Positions 7,801 through 15,963 of a stretch of DNA of 29,845 nt are shown here, piece by piece. The first letter of the stretch is position 1, and each line of letters starts with the position of its first letter. Location of the stretch: contig CAYTFK010000047.1 of NCBI GenBank assembly GCA_964436865.1, forward strand, positions 1-29,845. Direction: 5' to 3'. The translations under genes were made by a program, and so were the position numbers. The notes under the pieces were generated by a model. The model was not told where the DNA came from, made no database searches, and worked only from the letters and a program-made list of their open reading frames with translations. This stretch comes from JAXGPP01 sp964436865 (GTDB taxonomy: Bacteria; Planctomycetota; Planctomycetia; Pirellulales; Thermoguttaceae).

Positions 7801-7918
7801 GAACCAGGACAACGTGGGGGCGATGCTCTCGATCGAGCCGCGATTCCTGAGCCGCTCGCGGCTGGGCGACGAGACCGGCGCGACCATTTTCCCGTCGGGC
7901 GCGTTTGGATTAGAATAG
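4805..7918 (+). CDS. lptD: LptD-like LPS-assembly outer-membrane protein
   Basis: LptD is the outer-membrane beta-barrel that inserts lipopolysaccharide into the outer leaflet. The 1037-residue product has a ~38-residue polar leader, a signal peptide core (about 39-54, AVAVSLLIVAVLAG) and a likely cut after ARA60. Two OstA/LptA-like beta-jellyroll segments follow, around 72-120 (VWVLSGNCSIEQG) and around 230-330 (GIVTGGVNIVIEG; LEIYMEGNIVFREG). The LptD barrel region follows, with DLPILYWPVLATNLDDPSFYI (about 434-454) and many alternating aromatic strands to the C-terminus. The protein is longer than proteobacterial LptD (about 780), as I would expect for planctomycete forms. The start is uncertain: no Shine-Dalgarno precedes the ATG, and the signal peptide would sit better with a later start such as GTG 4820. 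No other lpt gene lies nearby. A strong promoter stands at 4700-4728. Confidence 0.85.
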   Translation: MTAARVRTDASPLNRYTSQPPADARPAASTLRAGSRSAPAVAVSLLIVAVLAGAAPDARAQIQLPRSDSTQPIRITAETASRWTEGVYEVWVLSGNCSIEQGADMARGQSAALWIERTQSTDQRPSKVIAYLEGDVAVNVARGDAPTRLTDRTWLGRFETAGEVAVEVPQVGGPPADVPPIYQRGMARRQPVLDNAIRRTQFNDFSAPAAQPLPDGARRIRVYGRSSVPPQLSWDHDLRTNQWIGIVTGGVNIVIEGLGGTELMTLGVSSIDVDADRLVIWTSGLDEPDVFGERLQSANVPLEIYMEGNIVFREGERTIYANRMYYDAGNRIGTVLDAELLTPAPSFEGLLRMRAATLQQTGEGRFFAEDAFITSSRLGFPSYRVQSNSVFFEDTERPVIDPATGGPLVDAEGDAAVDHDRMAVARNNFLYLGDLPILYWPVLATNLDDPSFYIRRVRFKNDSIFGTQALIDFDAYELLGVRNRPEGTDWDFSLDYMSKRGLGHGTTYTYNRDDFLGLPGPAVGLFDYWGIYDNGLDRIGDYPEFEPLKDYRYRLFWQHRQLLPGDYQLSASLHWLSDRYLLEQYFEREWDELSDLTNSLELKKILGNASWSLYGEAQLNREFTDTSWLRLDQAWLGQDVADAFTWYEFASVGYGQLRAGEPPGTPVPYAYDPWELGTDGLPLDIEGERLLTRQELDYPFQLGVVKVVPYALGELGHWGELRDYESEQRAYGQAGIRASLPIWRVDPSVSSVLWNLNGIAHKVVFDAELSVSGTNVDPEEMPLWDPLDDNPIEEFRHRFIDEVYGGFLPERFDPRFYAIRYGMGSWVTAPSHEVAGDLVALRMGMRHRWQTKRGRPGEQRIVDWITLDTETVIFPKDEQNFGALFGLTDYDFKWHVGDRLTLASSGIFDFFDEGQRVFNVGGFLHRPPRGSLYLGIRVLDGPVSSTVLNASFSYRLSPKWISTFGTSFDLGDNRNIGQSLSVTRIGESFLVSAGVVVDANQDNVGAMLSIEPRFLSRSRLGDETGATIFPSGAFGLE

Positions 7919-8034
7919 GCCCATTCTGCTGCCCGTACCTGCCATGCACCCGGCGGCGTCTGTCGCGGTGCAGTGATGCGGGGCGCTCTTGCCGGGCGTT
8001 CGTACGGCACGAAATTGCGCGGTGAGCCAGGCGT

Positions 8035-8424
8035 ATGTCGAACGATTCTCCACGTCTCCAGCGGCCCTGGCGGAAGAAGTTCTCGGTGGCGTTCAGCGGC
8101 GTTGTCGAAGGGGTGCGCGGGCAGAGCAGTTTTGCCGTCCATTTCGCGATCGCGGCGGCGGTGATTGTCGCCGGTTTCGCTTTTGGGGTGAGCTTGATCG
8201 AGTGGTGCCTGCTCATCCTGTGCATCACGCTGGTGCTGTCGGCCGAGATGCTCAACAGCGCGCTGGAGTTCCTCGCGGTGGCGATCACCAAGGAGTACGA
8301 CCGCTATGTGAAGGCGGCATTGGACGTGAGCAGCGCCGCGGTGCTTTTGGCTTCGCTGGGGTCGGTGTGCATCGGCCTGATCATCTTCATCAATCGCATT
8401 GGCCTGCTGCTGGCGTGGTGGTAG
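8035..8424 (+). CDS. dgkA: Diacylglycerol kinase / undecaprenol kinase family membrane protein
   Basis: The 129-residue protein belongs to the small prokaryotic DgkA family of integral membrane kinases, which phosphorylate diacylglycerol or undecaprenol with ATP and so recycle envelope lipids. An N-terminal amphipathic segment (KKFSVAFSGVVEGVRGQSSF, residues 14-33) is followed by three membrane helices. The conserved catalytic segment SAEMLNSALEFLAVAI lies at about 69-84 and holds the family's Glu and Asn. Length and topology match the family (about 120-130 residues). The gene begins 116 nt after lptD and the next gene follows within 30 nt, so an envelope-related transcription unit is plausible. 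Sequence alone does not settle which lipid is used; many Gram-positive homologues act on undecaprenol. Confidence 0.93.
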   Translation: MSNDSPRLQRPWRKKFSVAFSGVVEGVRGQSSFAVHFAIAAAVIVAGFAFGVSLIEWCLLILCITLVLSAEMLNSALEFLAVAITKEYDRYVKAALDVSSAAVLLASLGSVCIGLIIFINRIGLLLAWW

Positions 8425-8452
8425 GCTCGCAGGGCTTTCGGGAACAGGGCAC

Positions 8453-8968
8453 ATGCTTCCGCACTCAGAAAACGCCTACGCCGAGTTGGCCCGGCAGCAG
8501 ATCGAGTTCGCCCGGAACTACACGCTCTCGCTCCTGGAGGATATCGAGCCGGAGGATTGGTTCCAGCAGCCGAGCGGCGTGACGCACCTGGCCTGGCAGA
8601 TCGGGCACCTGTCGATGGCACAGTACATGCTGACGCTGTTTCGCCTGCGAGGCAAGCTGACGGCGGATGAGGAGATCATTCCGAAGGCGTTCCTGAAACG
8701 TTTTGTGAAGGGGAGCCGCCCGGACGCCGATCCGGCCAAATACCCTTCGCCGGCGGAGATCCGTCGCACGTTCGACGCCGTCTACGCGCAGCTCATGCGC
8801 GAATTGCCGGAGTATCGCGACGACCAGTTGCAGACCACGGTCGTCGAGCCGTACGCGGTGTATAACAACACGCTGGGTTCGCTGCTATTCTGCGCCGCGC
8901 ACGAGATGCTGCACGCCGGGCAGATCGGCCTGTTGCGGCGGCTGCTGGGAAAATCGCCGGTCCGCTGA
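8453..8968 (+). CDS. DinB-fold putative metal-dependent protein
   Basis: The 171-residue product is a four-helix DinB/YfiT-type protein (DinB_2-like). The expected metal-binding histidine triad is present: H52 in IGHLSMAQ, then H150 and H154 in HEMLHAGQIGLL. DinB-fold proteins include thiol transferases and many of unknown function; no specific substrate can be assigned. I prefer the ATG at 8453, preceded by a weak CAGGG, because an earlier in-frame start at 8399 would overlap dgkA and add 18 residues atypical of the fold. The gene follows dgkA by 28 nt, which suggests co-transcription but no functional link. Confidence 0.88.
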   Translation: MLPHSENAYAELARQQIEFARNYTLSLLEDIEPEDWFQQPSGVTHLAWQIGHLSMAQYMLTLFRLRGKLTADEEIIPKAFLKRFVKGSRPDADPAKYPSPAEIRRTFDAVYAQLMRELPEYRDDQLQTTVVEPYAVYNNTLGSLLFCAAHEMLHAGQIGLLRRLLGKSPVR

Positions 8969-9059
8969 GAGGCGCGCGCCCTGCCGATCACGTCTCTGGT
9001 CCGCAACCACGGCGCGCGGTCAGAAGTGCGGCACGCTGGCGCTTCGGGCTACGGCCACC

Positions 9060-10160
9060 TCATGAATGGTCGGCGGCAAGCTCAATGACCATGAATGTTA
9101 CGTCGTCGTGCGACATGTTCCCTCCGGTGTGCTTCCACAGAGCGGCGAGGAGGGCGTCCTTGAGCGTCTTCGGGTCGTCTGCGGCACGGGCTTCCATGGT
9201 TTCCAGCACGCGGTTGATGCCGAACAGTTCGCCAGCGGCGTCGGGAGCTTCGATCACGCCGTCGGTGTAGAGCAGCAACCGGTCACCGGGAGCGAGGGGC
9301 AGACGGTCCTGCTCGTACTCGGCTTCGGGCAGGACTCCGAGCGGCAGGTTGGCCACCCGGTTGCCGTCGCTGAGCAGGATCGCTTCCCATTGCGAGGCGG
9401 AGTGGCGGCGCAAGTAAATGGGCGGGTGGCCGGCGTAGGAGTAGTCGAGGTGCCAATCGGTGCGGTCGAAGGTGACCACGGCCGCGGTGGTCATCGCCCT
9501 GTAGCCGCTGTCGGCGGTGAGGCGATTCAGTTCGGCAAGCACAGCGCTGCCCTCGGCGGCATTCATTCGGTTCGACATCGCCTCGTAGATCCAGTGGCTG
9601 ATGTCGGAGACGGGCTGGCCGTGGCCGCAGACGTCGGCCACTGCGATCCGGGTGAGCATCTCGCTGGCCGATACGCTGAAATAGTATATGTCGCCCCCCT
9701 TGCCGCTCTCGCAAGGGCGGCAGTAGAGGTGGGCCTTCAGGCAACTGGTGTTCGCCTCGAGATCGCCGCCGTGGATGCCGCCCCAAACCTCGCTATGGTG
9801 CAGATCGTGGCGAATGCTCCAGAGGAGCGACCGCTCGCCGGCGTCGATGCGGCCATCGTTTTCGACCTGGCGCATGAGCCAACGCGCCTCGGACGGATCG
9901 ACCAGGCCGGGCGATTGCTCATCTTCAAGCACATGCCGCTTGATGGCTTCGACAAACAACTCGAACCAGGAGGCGTGGTTCGAGTTGGCGTCGGTGGCCT
10001 GATTCAGTTCGAAGAGCAGTTCGGCTTCCGACTTGCTGACGCCCGTGCCGGCCGTGCTGCCTGGTCCAAAGATCGCGCGGCGGAGCGTCTGGACGTCGTC
10101 CGCCCCGATCGATCCACGTTCAATAATCTCCCGCTTCAGTGTCTTGAGCTCGGGGGTCAT
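9060..10160 (-). CDS. SpoIIE/PP2C-type serine phosphatase with TerB-like N-terminus
   Basis: The 366-residue cytoplasmic protein carries a C-terminal SpoIIE/RsbU-type PP2C phosphatase domain from about residue 140. Metal-ligand motifs are visible: KGGDIYYFS (154-162), VADVCGHG (174-181), LYTDGVIEAP (about 300-309) and SHDDVTFMVIEL (about 350-361). The usual GGDW/GGDY turn reads GGDI. The N-terminal half looks like two TerB-like acidic helical repeats; the second, DPSEARWLMRQVENDGRIDA (88-107), is the clearer one. Such phosphatases usually dephosphorylate anti-anti-sigma (STAS) proteins, but no STAS, anti-sigma or sigma gene is in the window, so it probably acts on a distant partner. No transmembrane segment or PAS/GAF sensor is seen, so the TerB-like part is the likely input domain. 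It is divergent from the 711-residue protein gene and convergent with the DinB gene. Confidence 0.9.
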   Translation of the reverse strand: MTPELKTLKREIIERGSIGADDVQTLRRAIFGPGSTAGTGVSKSEAELLFELNQATDANSNHASWFELFVEAIKRHVLEDEQSPGLVDPSEARWLMRQVENDGRIDAGERSLLWSIRHDLHHSEVWGGIHGGDLEANTSCLKAHLYCRPCESGKGGDIYYFSVSASEMLTRIAVADVCGHGQPVSDISHWIYEAMSNRMNAAEGSAVLAELNRLTADSGYRAMTTAAVVTFDRTDWHLDYSYAGHPPIYLRRHSASQWEAILLSDGNRVANLPLGVLPEAEYEQDRLPLAPGDRLLLYTDGVIEAPDAAGELFGINRVLETMEARAADDPKTLKDALLAALWKHTGGNMSHDDVTFMVIELAADHS

Positions 10161-10310
10161 CGGATATCGTTTCGCTGGAGGCAGGGCCGGGGTTTGAGAC
10201 CATTATTCCCGCCATCGCCGGGCCGGGATAGCCAACGCGGCCGGCTAACGCTGCCTGGGTGAGCGTGCCTCTGAGGCGGGGGCGCGGTCGCTTCACCAGG
10301 GGCCGATCCA

Positions 10311-10338
10311 TTGACTTTCGGCCCCCCATAGCGATCAT
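10311..10338 (+). promoter_or_regulatory. Possible promoter of the 711-residue protein gene
   Basis: TTGACT (10311-10316), a 16-nt spacer and GATCAT (10333-10338, four of six matches to TATAAT). It would give a ~40-nt leader ending in an AGGAG ribosome binding site. The -10 match is modest. Confidence 0.35.
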
Positions 10339-10381
10339 CGTGGTGATACTCTCTCAGTACGCATCTCCCAGGAGCGGCACC

Positions 10382-12517
10382 ATGACACGCCTCAGAATTG
10401 GGACCACGCTATTAATTGCCCTGGCGCTTTGGCCGATGGCGGCCGGGGCGCAGACGGTCTTGCCGGATGTCGCGACGGCGATAAACGACGTGAACTCCGT
10501 GCTTCAGATCAGTCCCGCGGGCCCCCAATGGGCTGAGTTTCTGCGGCTTGAAGAGCTCAAACAGCAGATGGCGAGGGGCGAGCATGCCGACCCGGCGATC
10601 GTCGCCGGAGTGCTGGCGCGATTTGCCGGTGCGGGCGGGGCGGCAGAACGACCGGAATTCGTGAAGATGCGGCAGGCTCTTGAGCAGTGGCTTGCCGGCG
10701 CAGCTCCGGTCGATCCTGAACAGCTTGCCGCAGCCATTGCCGCGGCGCAAGAGGCGTTTGTTCCGCCGACCGAGTCGGATCGGCAAGCAGCGCGAGCAGC
10801 GGTGCAGGGCGCCGCCGACCGGTTCGATGCCTGGCTCATGCCGTCGGACCCCAATGCCGCCGGGTGGCGCAGCTTTCTGATGTGGGACAGCTTTCGGCAG
10901 CAGATTGCCGCGCCGCAGCCTGATCTGGCGGTACTTCGCCAGGTCTACGAACGGTTGTCGTCGGGCAACAGCGGGCTGGAACTCGTCTGGTTCCACGATG
11001 TTCGCGAGACGCTCCGCCGCTACCTGACAATTTCCGAGGCGATGAACGATCCCAACATCCGGGAGAGCTATCGCCAGGTATTGGCCGCTTTGCCGGAAAG
11101 ACTGTCGGCTTATGAAACCAGCCGTTCGGCAGCCGATGCGGCGGCGGTGAGTGCGCTGCTGGATTGGCTCGTTACGCTCAATCAGGCGTCGTGGATCGTG
11201 CGTGCCGTTCGGCAGCCGTATGGGCATCCCAACCTGTACGTTGAGGTCTCCGACCGCCTGATTGCCGCGGGAATGGCGGAAGTAGTGGACGACGCTCGTC
11301 CGGTACAGGACTGCATTCTCGGGACGTCGATCTTCGGCAACGGCCACACCACCGGCCTGATCGACGTGGAACTGACGCCCTCGCCGATGGTCGCCCAGAT
11401 CAACACGGTCTTCCGAGGAACGCTGAACACAAATACGGTGGGCTACAACGGGCCGGCGCGGATTTACAGCACGGGCACGACGTCGCTGGTGACTTACAAG
11501 CCGATTTTCATCGACGCAGAACGCATCTGGAGCGGACCGGCGACGACCGGCGCCCGGACGCGGACGAACATCCACAACATCCGGGCCGATCGACTGCCAT
11601 TCATTGTGGAGCGAATCGCCTGGCAGAGGGCGCGCGAGCAGAAACCCCAGGCGGAGCGAATCGCCGCGCAACATGCGCAGGACCAGGTGAGCCAGCGCGC
11701 CGACGAGCAGGCCGTCGAGGAGTTGGAAGAGGCGAACCGCAACTATCAGGAGAAGTTCCGCCGACCGCTCTTGGACCGAGGCCTGTTTCCTTCGTCGCTG
11801 GGCTTCAGCACCAGCAGCGAGATGTTGTACGCGGTCGGGCTACAGGGTCGGCCGGTCGAGTTGGCTGCGGCCACCCAGGCGCCCCCAGCGATGCCCGGCG
11901 CGGATCTGGCGATTCGCGTCCATGAGTCGGCGGTGAACAACTCGGTCGCCCGCATTCTGGGCGGCATGGTTCTCGACGAGGTGCGGGCGCGCGACGAAGC
12001 GGAGCGTTTGCTCGGCGAAGTGCCCGAATCGCTCCAGCCGCAGGAAGGCGAGCAGCCCTGGTCGATCCTGCTGGCCGAGCAGTCGCCGATCTCGGTGGAG
12101 TTCGACAACAACCAGTTCAGCGTCACGCTCCGCGGGCGGCGTTACACGCGCGGAGGGGACAGCTATCCGGGCATGAACGTGACGGCGGTCTATCAGCTTT
12201 ACCGAACAGAGCAGGGCCCGCGGGCGGTGCGCGAGGGCGAACTTCAGATCTACCCACCGGGCTTTACACCGGGCGGTGGACGGCGATTGTCGGTTCGCCA
12301 GCAGGTGCTTCGCGATCTGATCCAGCGGCGGTTCCAGAAGGTCTTCCCGGCGGAGATCATTCCCGACCCGGTTGAGTTGCCTGAGGAGTGGAAATCGGCC
12401 GGCCCGCTGAACCTGGTCCAGTGGAAGACGGCCGAGGGCTGGCTGGTGATGTCGTGGCAGCGAGCATCGGCCGCCGCCACCGTCACCACTGTCTCGGCAC
12501 CGGTTCATCAGCCGTAG
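10382..12517 (+). CDS. Secreted hypothetical protein with internal duplication and coiled coil
   Basis: I do not recognise a named family. The 711-residue product starts with a signal peptide cut after AGA near residue 22. Two similar helical units of ~60 residues lie at about 45-104 (QWAEFLRLEELKQQMA) and 156-215 (GWRSFLMWDSFRQQIA), offset by 112 residues. The shared pattern is W-x-x-FL-x-(L/W)-x-x-(L/F)-(K/R)QQ, then a helix ending ALEQWL or TLRRYL. A region rich in beta strands follows (about 280-400), then a charged Gln/Glu/Arg-rich coiled-coil-like stretch (about 404-455). The C-terminal part (about 490-700) contains a VNNSVARILGGMVLDEV segment. I chose the ATG at 10382 because AGGAG precedes it by a good distance and it yields a clean signal peptide; the in-frame GTG at 10259 would hide it. 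It is probably a periplasmic or surface protein. Confidence 0.88.
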   Translation: MTRLRIGTTLLIALALWPMAAGAQTVLPDVATAINDVNSVLQISPAGPQWAEFLRLEELKQQMARGEHADPAIVAGVLARFAGAGGAAERPEFVKMRQALEQWLAGAAPVDPEQLAAAIAAAQEAFVPPTESDRQAARAAVQGAADRFDAWLMPSDPNAAGWRSFLMWDSFRQQIAAPQPDLAVLRQVYERLSSGNSGLELVWFHDVRETLRRYLTISEAMNDPNIRESYRQVLAALPERLSAYETSRSAADAAAVSALLDWLVTLNQASWIVRAVRQPYGHPNLYVEVSDRLIAAGMAEVVDDARPVQDCILGTSIFGNGHTTGLIDVELTPSPMVAQINTVFRGTLNTNTVGYNGPARIYSTGTTSLVTYKPIFIDAERIWSGPATTGARTRTNIHNIRADRLPFIVERIAWQRAREQKPQAERIAAQHAQDQVSQRADEQAVEELEEANRNYQEKFRRPLLDRGLFPSSLGFSTSSEMLYAVGLQGRPVELAAATQAPPAMPGADLAIRVHESAVNNSVARILGGMVLDEVRARDEAERLLGEVPESLQPQEGEQPWSILLAEQSPISVEFDNNQFSVTLRGRRYTRGGDSYPGMNVTAVYQLYRTEQGPRAVREGELQIYPPGFTPGGGRRLSVRQQVLRDLIQRRFQKVFPAEIIPDPVELPEEWKSAGPLNLVQWKTAEGWLVMSWQRASAAATVTTVSAPVHQP

Positions 12518-12697
12518 CAGCCCGGTCGATGGCGAGGAATGAGAGCCTGATCGCTGACGAGTGGTGCGATCGTGACCACGTCGGGTTGCCGGGATCTGCG
12601 CTGCGACTCCGATCGGGGCTTGCCGCAGGAAGGCGCGGACGATCTAATCCAGTTGGTTCGTCCGCCCGTTCAATCTCCATAATGTTGGGGGAAGTCG

Positions 12698-13174
12698 ATG
12701 GAGGCGTGCGTGCAGATCTCGTTCGACTGTACTCCGTTGCGATCGGTGGCGCGATTCGATGCCCCCCTCGACGCGTCGCCGGGGTTCAAAGCTCTGTGCG
12801 AGCGGGTGAAACACGCTGCGGAGCGGCACGGACTCCATAACACGTACTACCTCCATAATGCCAAGTGCGTGTACCACCTGACCAACGACCCTGAGATCGG
12901 GATGGTGGAGTTTGCCTTTGAAGGGACCGTCTTGACCGATGCCGAGGACCTGAGGACGCTGCACTGCGACCTGCAAGTCGAACTGCGGCGAGAGACGTGC
13001 GAATGGCTCACCGAGCCCGTGGTGAGTTGGTTCCGCGAGACGGTGGAGCAGGCGGTGCGAGTGGAGTTCGATCGTTACATCGCAGCGGGCGATTTACGTC
13101 AGACGATTGAACGGATCGAGCGGACTGAGGCTCAAATTGACTCCCAAGGGGGGTTCTTGGGCATGGGGCTGTAA
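12698..13174 (+). CDS. Conserved hypothetical protein (planctomycete type)
   Basis: The 158-residue product is acidic and soluble, with no signal peptide or membrane helix. Segments NTYYLHNAKCVYHLTNDPEI (about 48-67) and GMVEFAFEGTVLTD (68-81) suggest a mixed alpha/beta fold with a central sheet. The C-terminal part (about 96-150) is helical and charged and ends in GGFLGMGL. I recall similar proteins from other planctomycetes, but no function. A purine-rich GGGGGAAG site precedes the ATG by 5-6 nt. CATAAT (12678-12683) could be a -10 element, but it lies very close to the start. The gene ends at a terminator-like hairpin, so it is probably monocistronic. Confidence 0.8.
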   Translation: MEACVQISFDCTPLRSVARFDAPLDASPGFKALCERVKHAAERHGLHNTYYLHNAKCVYHLTNDPEIGMVEFAFEGTVLTDAEDLRTLHCDLQVELRRETCEWLTEPVVSWFRETVEQAVRVEFDRYIAAGDLRQTIERIERTEAQIDSQGGFLGMGL

Positions 13175-13196
13175 GAGGTCGCTCGCACCTCTTTCT
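13173..13196 (+). terminator. Terminator-like hairpin after the 158-residue protein gene
   Basis: AAGAGGT (13173-13179), loop CGCTCGC, then ACCTCTT (13187-13193), a 7-bp perfect stem overlapping the stop codon and followed by a short pyrimidine run (TCT). The T-tract is weak, so intrinsic termination is only likely. Confidence 0.45.
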
Positions 13197-13466
13197 AGGG
13201 GAAGGGGGGAATTGCCGGCTGGCAGGGGTCTGAAGTCGACACAAATGCGCCAAATGGGGCCTATGGCGCGTTTGAGCAGACTTTTCCTTATTCGCTGACA
13301 TTGCGGATTATTCGGATTCCTGAAAGTTTGCGGATTACGGTGCCGATACCAGTTGCGCGGATTTTCCGGCCTTCCAGTCCCGCGCATGGAGTTGAAGGGA
13401 CTGGTCGGGCCGTTGCCCGGCGCGGAAATCGGCAATCGTACCCCCCAAAGCAGGAACGCAATCCTC

Positions 13467-15932
13467 ATGAGTCGGCAGTTCTCGATTCTGGGCGTAATCT
13501 GGTTGGCTGCCACGATTGCGACGACGCTCGGCTGTCGTCCCCAACAGCCGTTCTACTTTCACGAGGATGGCGACCTGTCGCATTACATCGGGGAAGCGAC
13601 CAACATCGAGTACCCGGACGTCGAAGCGGAGAGGCTGGGCGAAGTCCAGGGGGCGATTGCGCCGTTGACGCTGGAGAACCCGGACCCGAAAGAGGTCTGG
13701 GAGCTGTCGCTGGAAGAGACGATGAAGATCGCCCTGGACAACGCCAAGGTGATTCGCAATCTGGGCGGCGTGGTGTTCGGGGCGAACGGCGCTCAGGGGG
13801 AACCGGCGGCGTTGACGTCGCAAGCGGCGTCGATTCCGACGATGTTCGATCCGGCGATTGCCGAGACCGATCCGCGGTTCGGGGTGGAGGGGGCGTTGTC
13901 GGCGTTCGACGCGCAGTTTGAGACGAGCGTGTTCTGGGAGAAGGTCGACAGCCCGACGAACGTCGAGGCCGGGCCGTTTTCCGCGTTTCGCCCCGAGGTC
14001 TCAGAGCAGGACCTGGGAACATTCCAGGCCCAATTGTCGAAGGTCTATCCGACGGGCAGCGTGTTTTCGATTTCGCACAACGTGAATTACGAGTGGAGCA
14101 ATGTCGGCATTCGATTGTTCCCGAGCGACTGGCGGACGAATGTCGAAGCGCAATTCCGCCAGCCTTTGATGCGCGGCGCCGGCGTGATGTACAACCGGAT
14201 CGCCGGACCGGGCGCGATCCCGGGATTCAACAACGGCGTGATGATCGCCCGGATCCGCACCGACATCGCCCTGGGCGATTTCGAAGCCGCGGTGCGCAAC
14301 CTGGTCCGCGACGTTGAGCGGTCGTATTGGGAGCTGTACTACGCCTATCGCCGGCTGGACGCGGTGAAGGCAGGCCGCGACAGCGCCTTGCAGACCTGGC
14401 GGCAGGCGAAGGCCGAGTATGACGTCGGCGGTGTCCGCGGCCGTGAAGGGCAGGCCCGCGGTTCGGCCCAGGATGAAGCCCAGGCGCGGCAGCAGTACTT
14501 CCTTTTCGACAGCACTCTGAAGGAGTCGCTCGACAATCTGTACCGGACCGAGAACGCGCTGCGTTACATCATGGGCCTGGCCGCCACCGACGGCCGCCTC
14601 ATTCGGCCGGCGAACGAGCCGACGACGGCCAAGGTGAATTTCGATTGGTTCCAGTCGCACACCGAATCGCTGGCCCGCAACATCGAACTCCGCCAGCAGA
14701 AGTGGCGCGTCAAGCAGCGCGAGCTGGAACTGATTGCCTCGAAGAACTATCTCCTGCCGCGTTTGGACGCGGTGGGCCGCTACCGCTGGCTTGGCTGGGG
14801 CGACAATCTGATCGACCAGAACAAGGGGGACAGCAACGCCTACAGTTCGCTGACCGACGGGCTGTACCAGGAGTGGCAGATCGGGCTGGAGATGGAAATG
14901 ACCCTGGGGTTCCGCCGCGAGCTGGCCGGGGTTCGGAACGCCAAGCTGCTGCTGGCCCGGGAGCGCGAAGTATTGCGCGAGGCGGAGCTGGAAATGTCGC
15001 ACCAGTTGACGATTGCGATGCGGGAGCTGGACGACAACTACCATATCAGCCAGACGAATTTCAACCGCTACCTGGCCGCCCGCGACGAGGTGGATGCTGT
15101 TCTGGCGGCTTACGAGCAAGGCACCACGACGCTGGACCAGGTGCTCGACGCCCAGCGGCGGCTGGCCGAAGCGGTCAACGACTACTATCGCCGGCTGGTC
15201 GACTACAACCAGTCGATCATGAACGTTCACTTCCGCAAGGGTTCGCTGCTGGAGTACAATGGCGTGTTCCTGGCCGAGGGACCCTGGCCGGACAAGGCGT
15301 ACTTCGACGCCCTGCGGCGTGCCCGGGCGCGTGACGCGAGTCTGTACCTTGACTATGGGTTCACTATGCCCAAGGTCGTCAGCCGCGGCCCGATCTCCCA
15401 GGACGAGTCGATGGGCGGGTCGCTGTTCGGCGATGAGACGATGGCTCCGCTGCCACCCGGCATGGGAGGAAGCGGCCTGCCGGAAGAGATCCCGACGCCG
15501 GCTCCGCTGGAACTGAACAGCTCTCCGGACACGGAACCCGGGGTGACTCCGGCGCCTGCCACGGCGGCACCGCAGGCCGGCCCCCGGACCAGCGCTGCGA
15601 AGTCGACCACGACATCCAGCCCGGAGTTGCGGAAGGCGGCCCGCGTTGACCTCGACAGCCTGAAACTCGATTCACCGGGCGACTCGGCGGCGGCTGGCCC
15701 GGCGAATTCGGCCAGCAACGCCGCGGCAGCGGTCAAGCCGGCGAGTTTCACTGAGAGCCCGGCGGCTGCGCCGGCTCCAGCGACGAAGACGGCCAACGGC
15801 TGGAAGAACGCCAAGTCGGAGAATGCCACGCGTGCGGCGACAGCCCCTGCCACAGCATCGGCGTCGAGCCCATCCACGGGTAATTCTGCGGCGGGCAAGT
15901 CCGCGGCCGGCTGGAAGAGCATCGGGCGGTGA
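13467..15932 (+). CDS. TolC-family outer-membrane lipoprotein with long disordered tail
   Basis: TolC/OprM-type proteins form the outer-membrane and periplasmic channel of efflux pumps or type I secretion systems. The 821-residue product starts with a lipoprotein signal whose lipobox TTLGC puts the modified Cys at residue 23. The N-terminal ~100 residues include the outer-efflux opening LSLEETMKIALDNAKVIRNL (about 82-101). Long amphipathic helices follow, with RDVERSYWELYYAYRRLDAV (about 281-300), YEQGTTTLDQVLDAQRRLAE (about 549-568) and DYYRRLVDYNQSIMNV, typical of the coiled-coil hairpins. The tail from about residue 640 is Ala/Pro/Ser/Thr-rich and ends with two related tryptophan motifs, NGWKNAKS and AGWKSIGR. 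The ATG at 13467 has AGGAA upstream and gives the lipobox; an earlier in-frame start at 13353 would hide it. No inner-membrane pump or adaptor gene is adjacent. Confidence 0.9.
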   Translation: MSRQFSILGVIWLAATIATTLGCRPQQPFYFHEDGDLSHYIGEATNIEYPDVEAERLGEVQGAIAPLTLENPDPKEVWELSLEETMKIALDNAKVIRNLGGVVFGANGAQGEPAALTSQAASIPTMFDPAIAETDPRFGVEGALSAFDAQFETSVFWEKVDSPTNVEAGPFSAFRPEVSEQDLGTFQAQLSKVYPTGSVFSISHNVNYEWSNVGIRLFPSDWRTNVEAQFRQPLMRGAGVMYNRIAGPGAIPGFNNGVMIARIRTDIALGDFEAAVRNLVRDVERSYWELYYAYRRLDAVKAGRDSALQTWRQAKAEYDVGGVRGREGQARGSAQDEAQARQQYFLFDSTLKESLDNLYRTENALRYIMGLAATDGRLIRPANEPTTAKVNFDWFQSHTESLARNIELRQQKWRVKQRELELIASKNYLLPRLDAVGRYRWLGWGDNLIDQNKGDSNAYSSLTDGLYQEWQIGLEMEMTLGFRRELAGVRNAKLLLAREREVLREAELEMSHQLTIAMRELDDNYHISQTNFNRYLAARDEVDAVLAAYEQGTTTLDQVLDAQRRLAEAVNDYYRRLVDYNQSIMNVHFRKGSLLEYNGVFLAEGPWPDKAYFDALRRARARDASLYLDYGFTMPKVVSRGPISQDESMGGSLFGDETMAPLPPGMGGSGLPEEIPTPAPLELNSSPDTEPGVTPAPATAAPQAGPRTSAAKSTTTSSPELRKAARVDLDSLKLDSPGDSAAAGPANSASNAAAAVKPASFTESPAAAPAPATKTANGWKNAKSENATRAATAPATASASSPSTGNSAAGKSAAGWKSIGR

Positions 15933-15963
15933 GCGGCCGAGGGAAATCGTACGATTGTGGCGC

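Noticed and set aside
13301..13337. Direct repeat TTGCGGATTA (13301-13310 and 13328-13337) before the TolC-like gene
   Set aside because: Only two 10-bp copies and no clear promoter nearby; too weak to call an operator.
14001..15230. 409-codon minus-strand frame antisense to the TolC-like gene
   Set aside because: Shadow frame; the plus-strand protein has clear TolC features.
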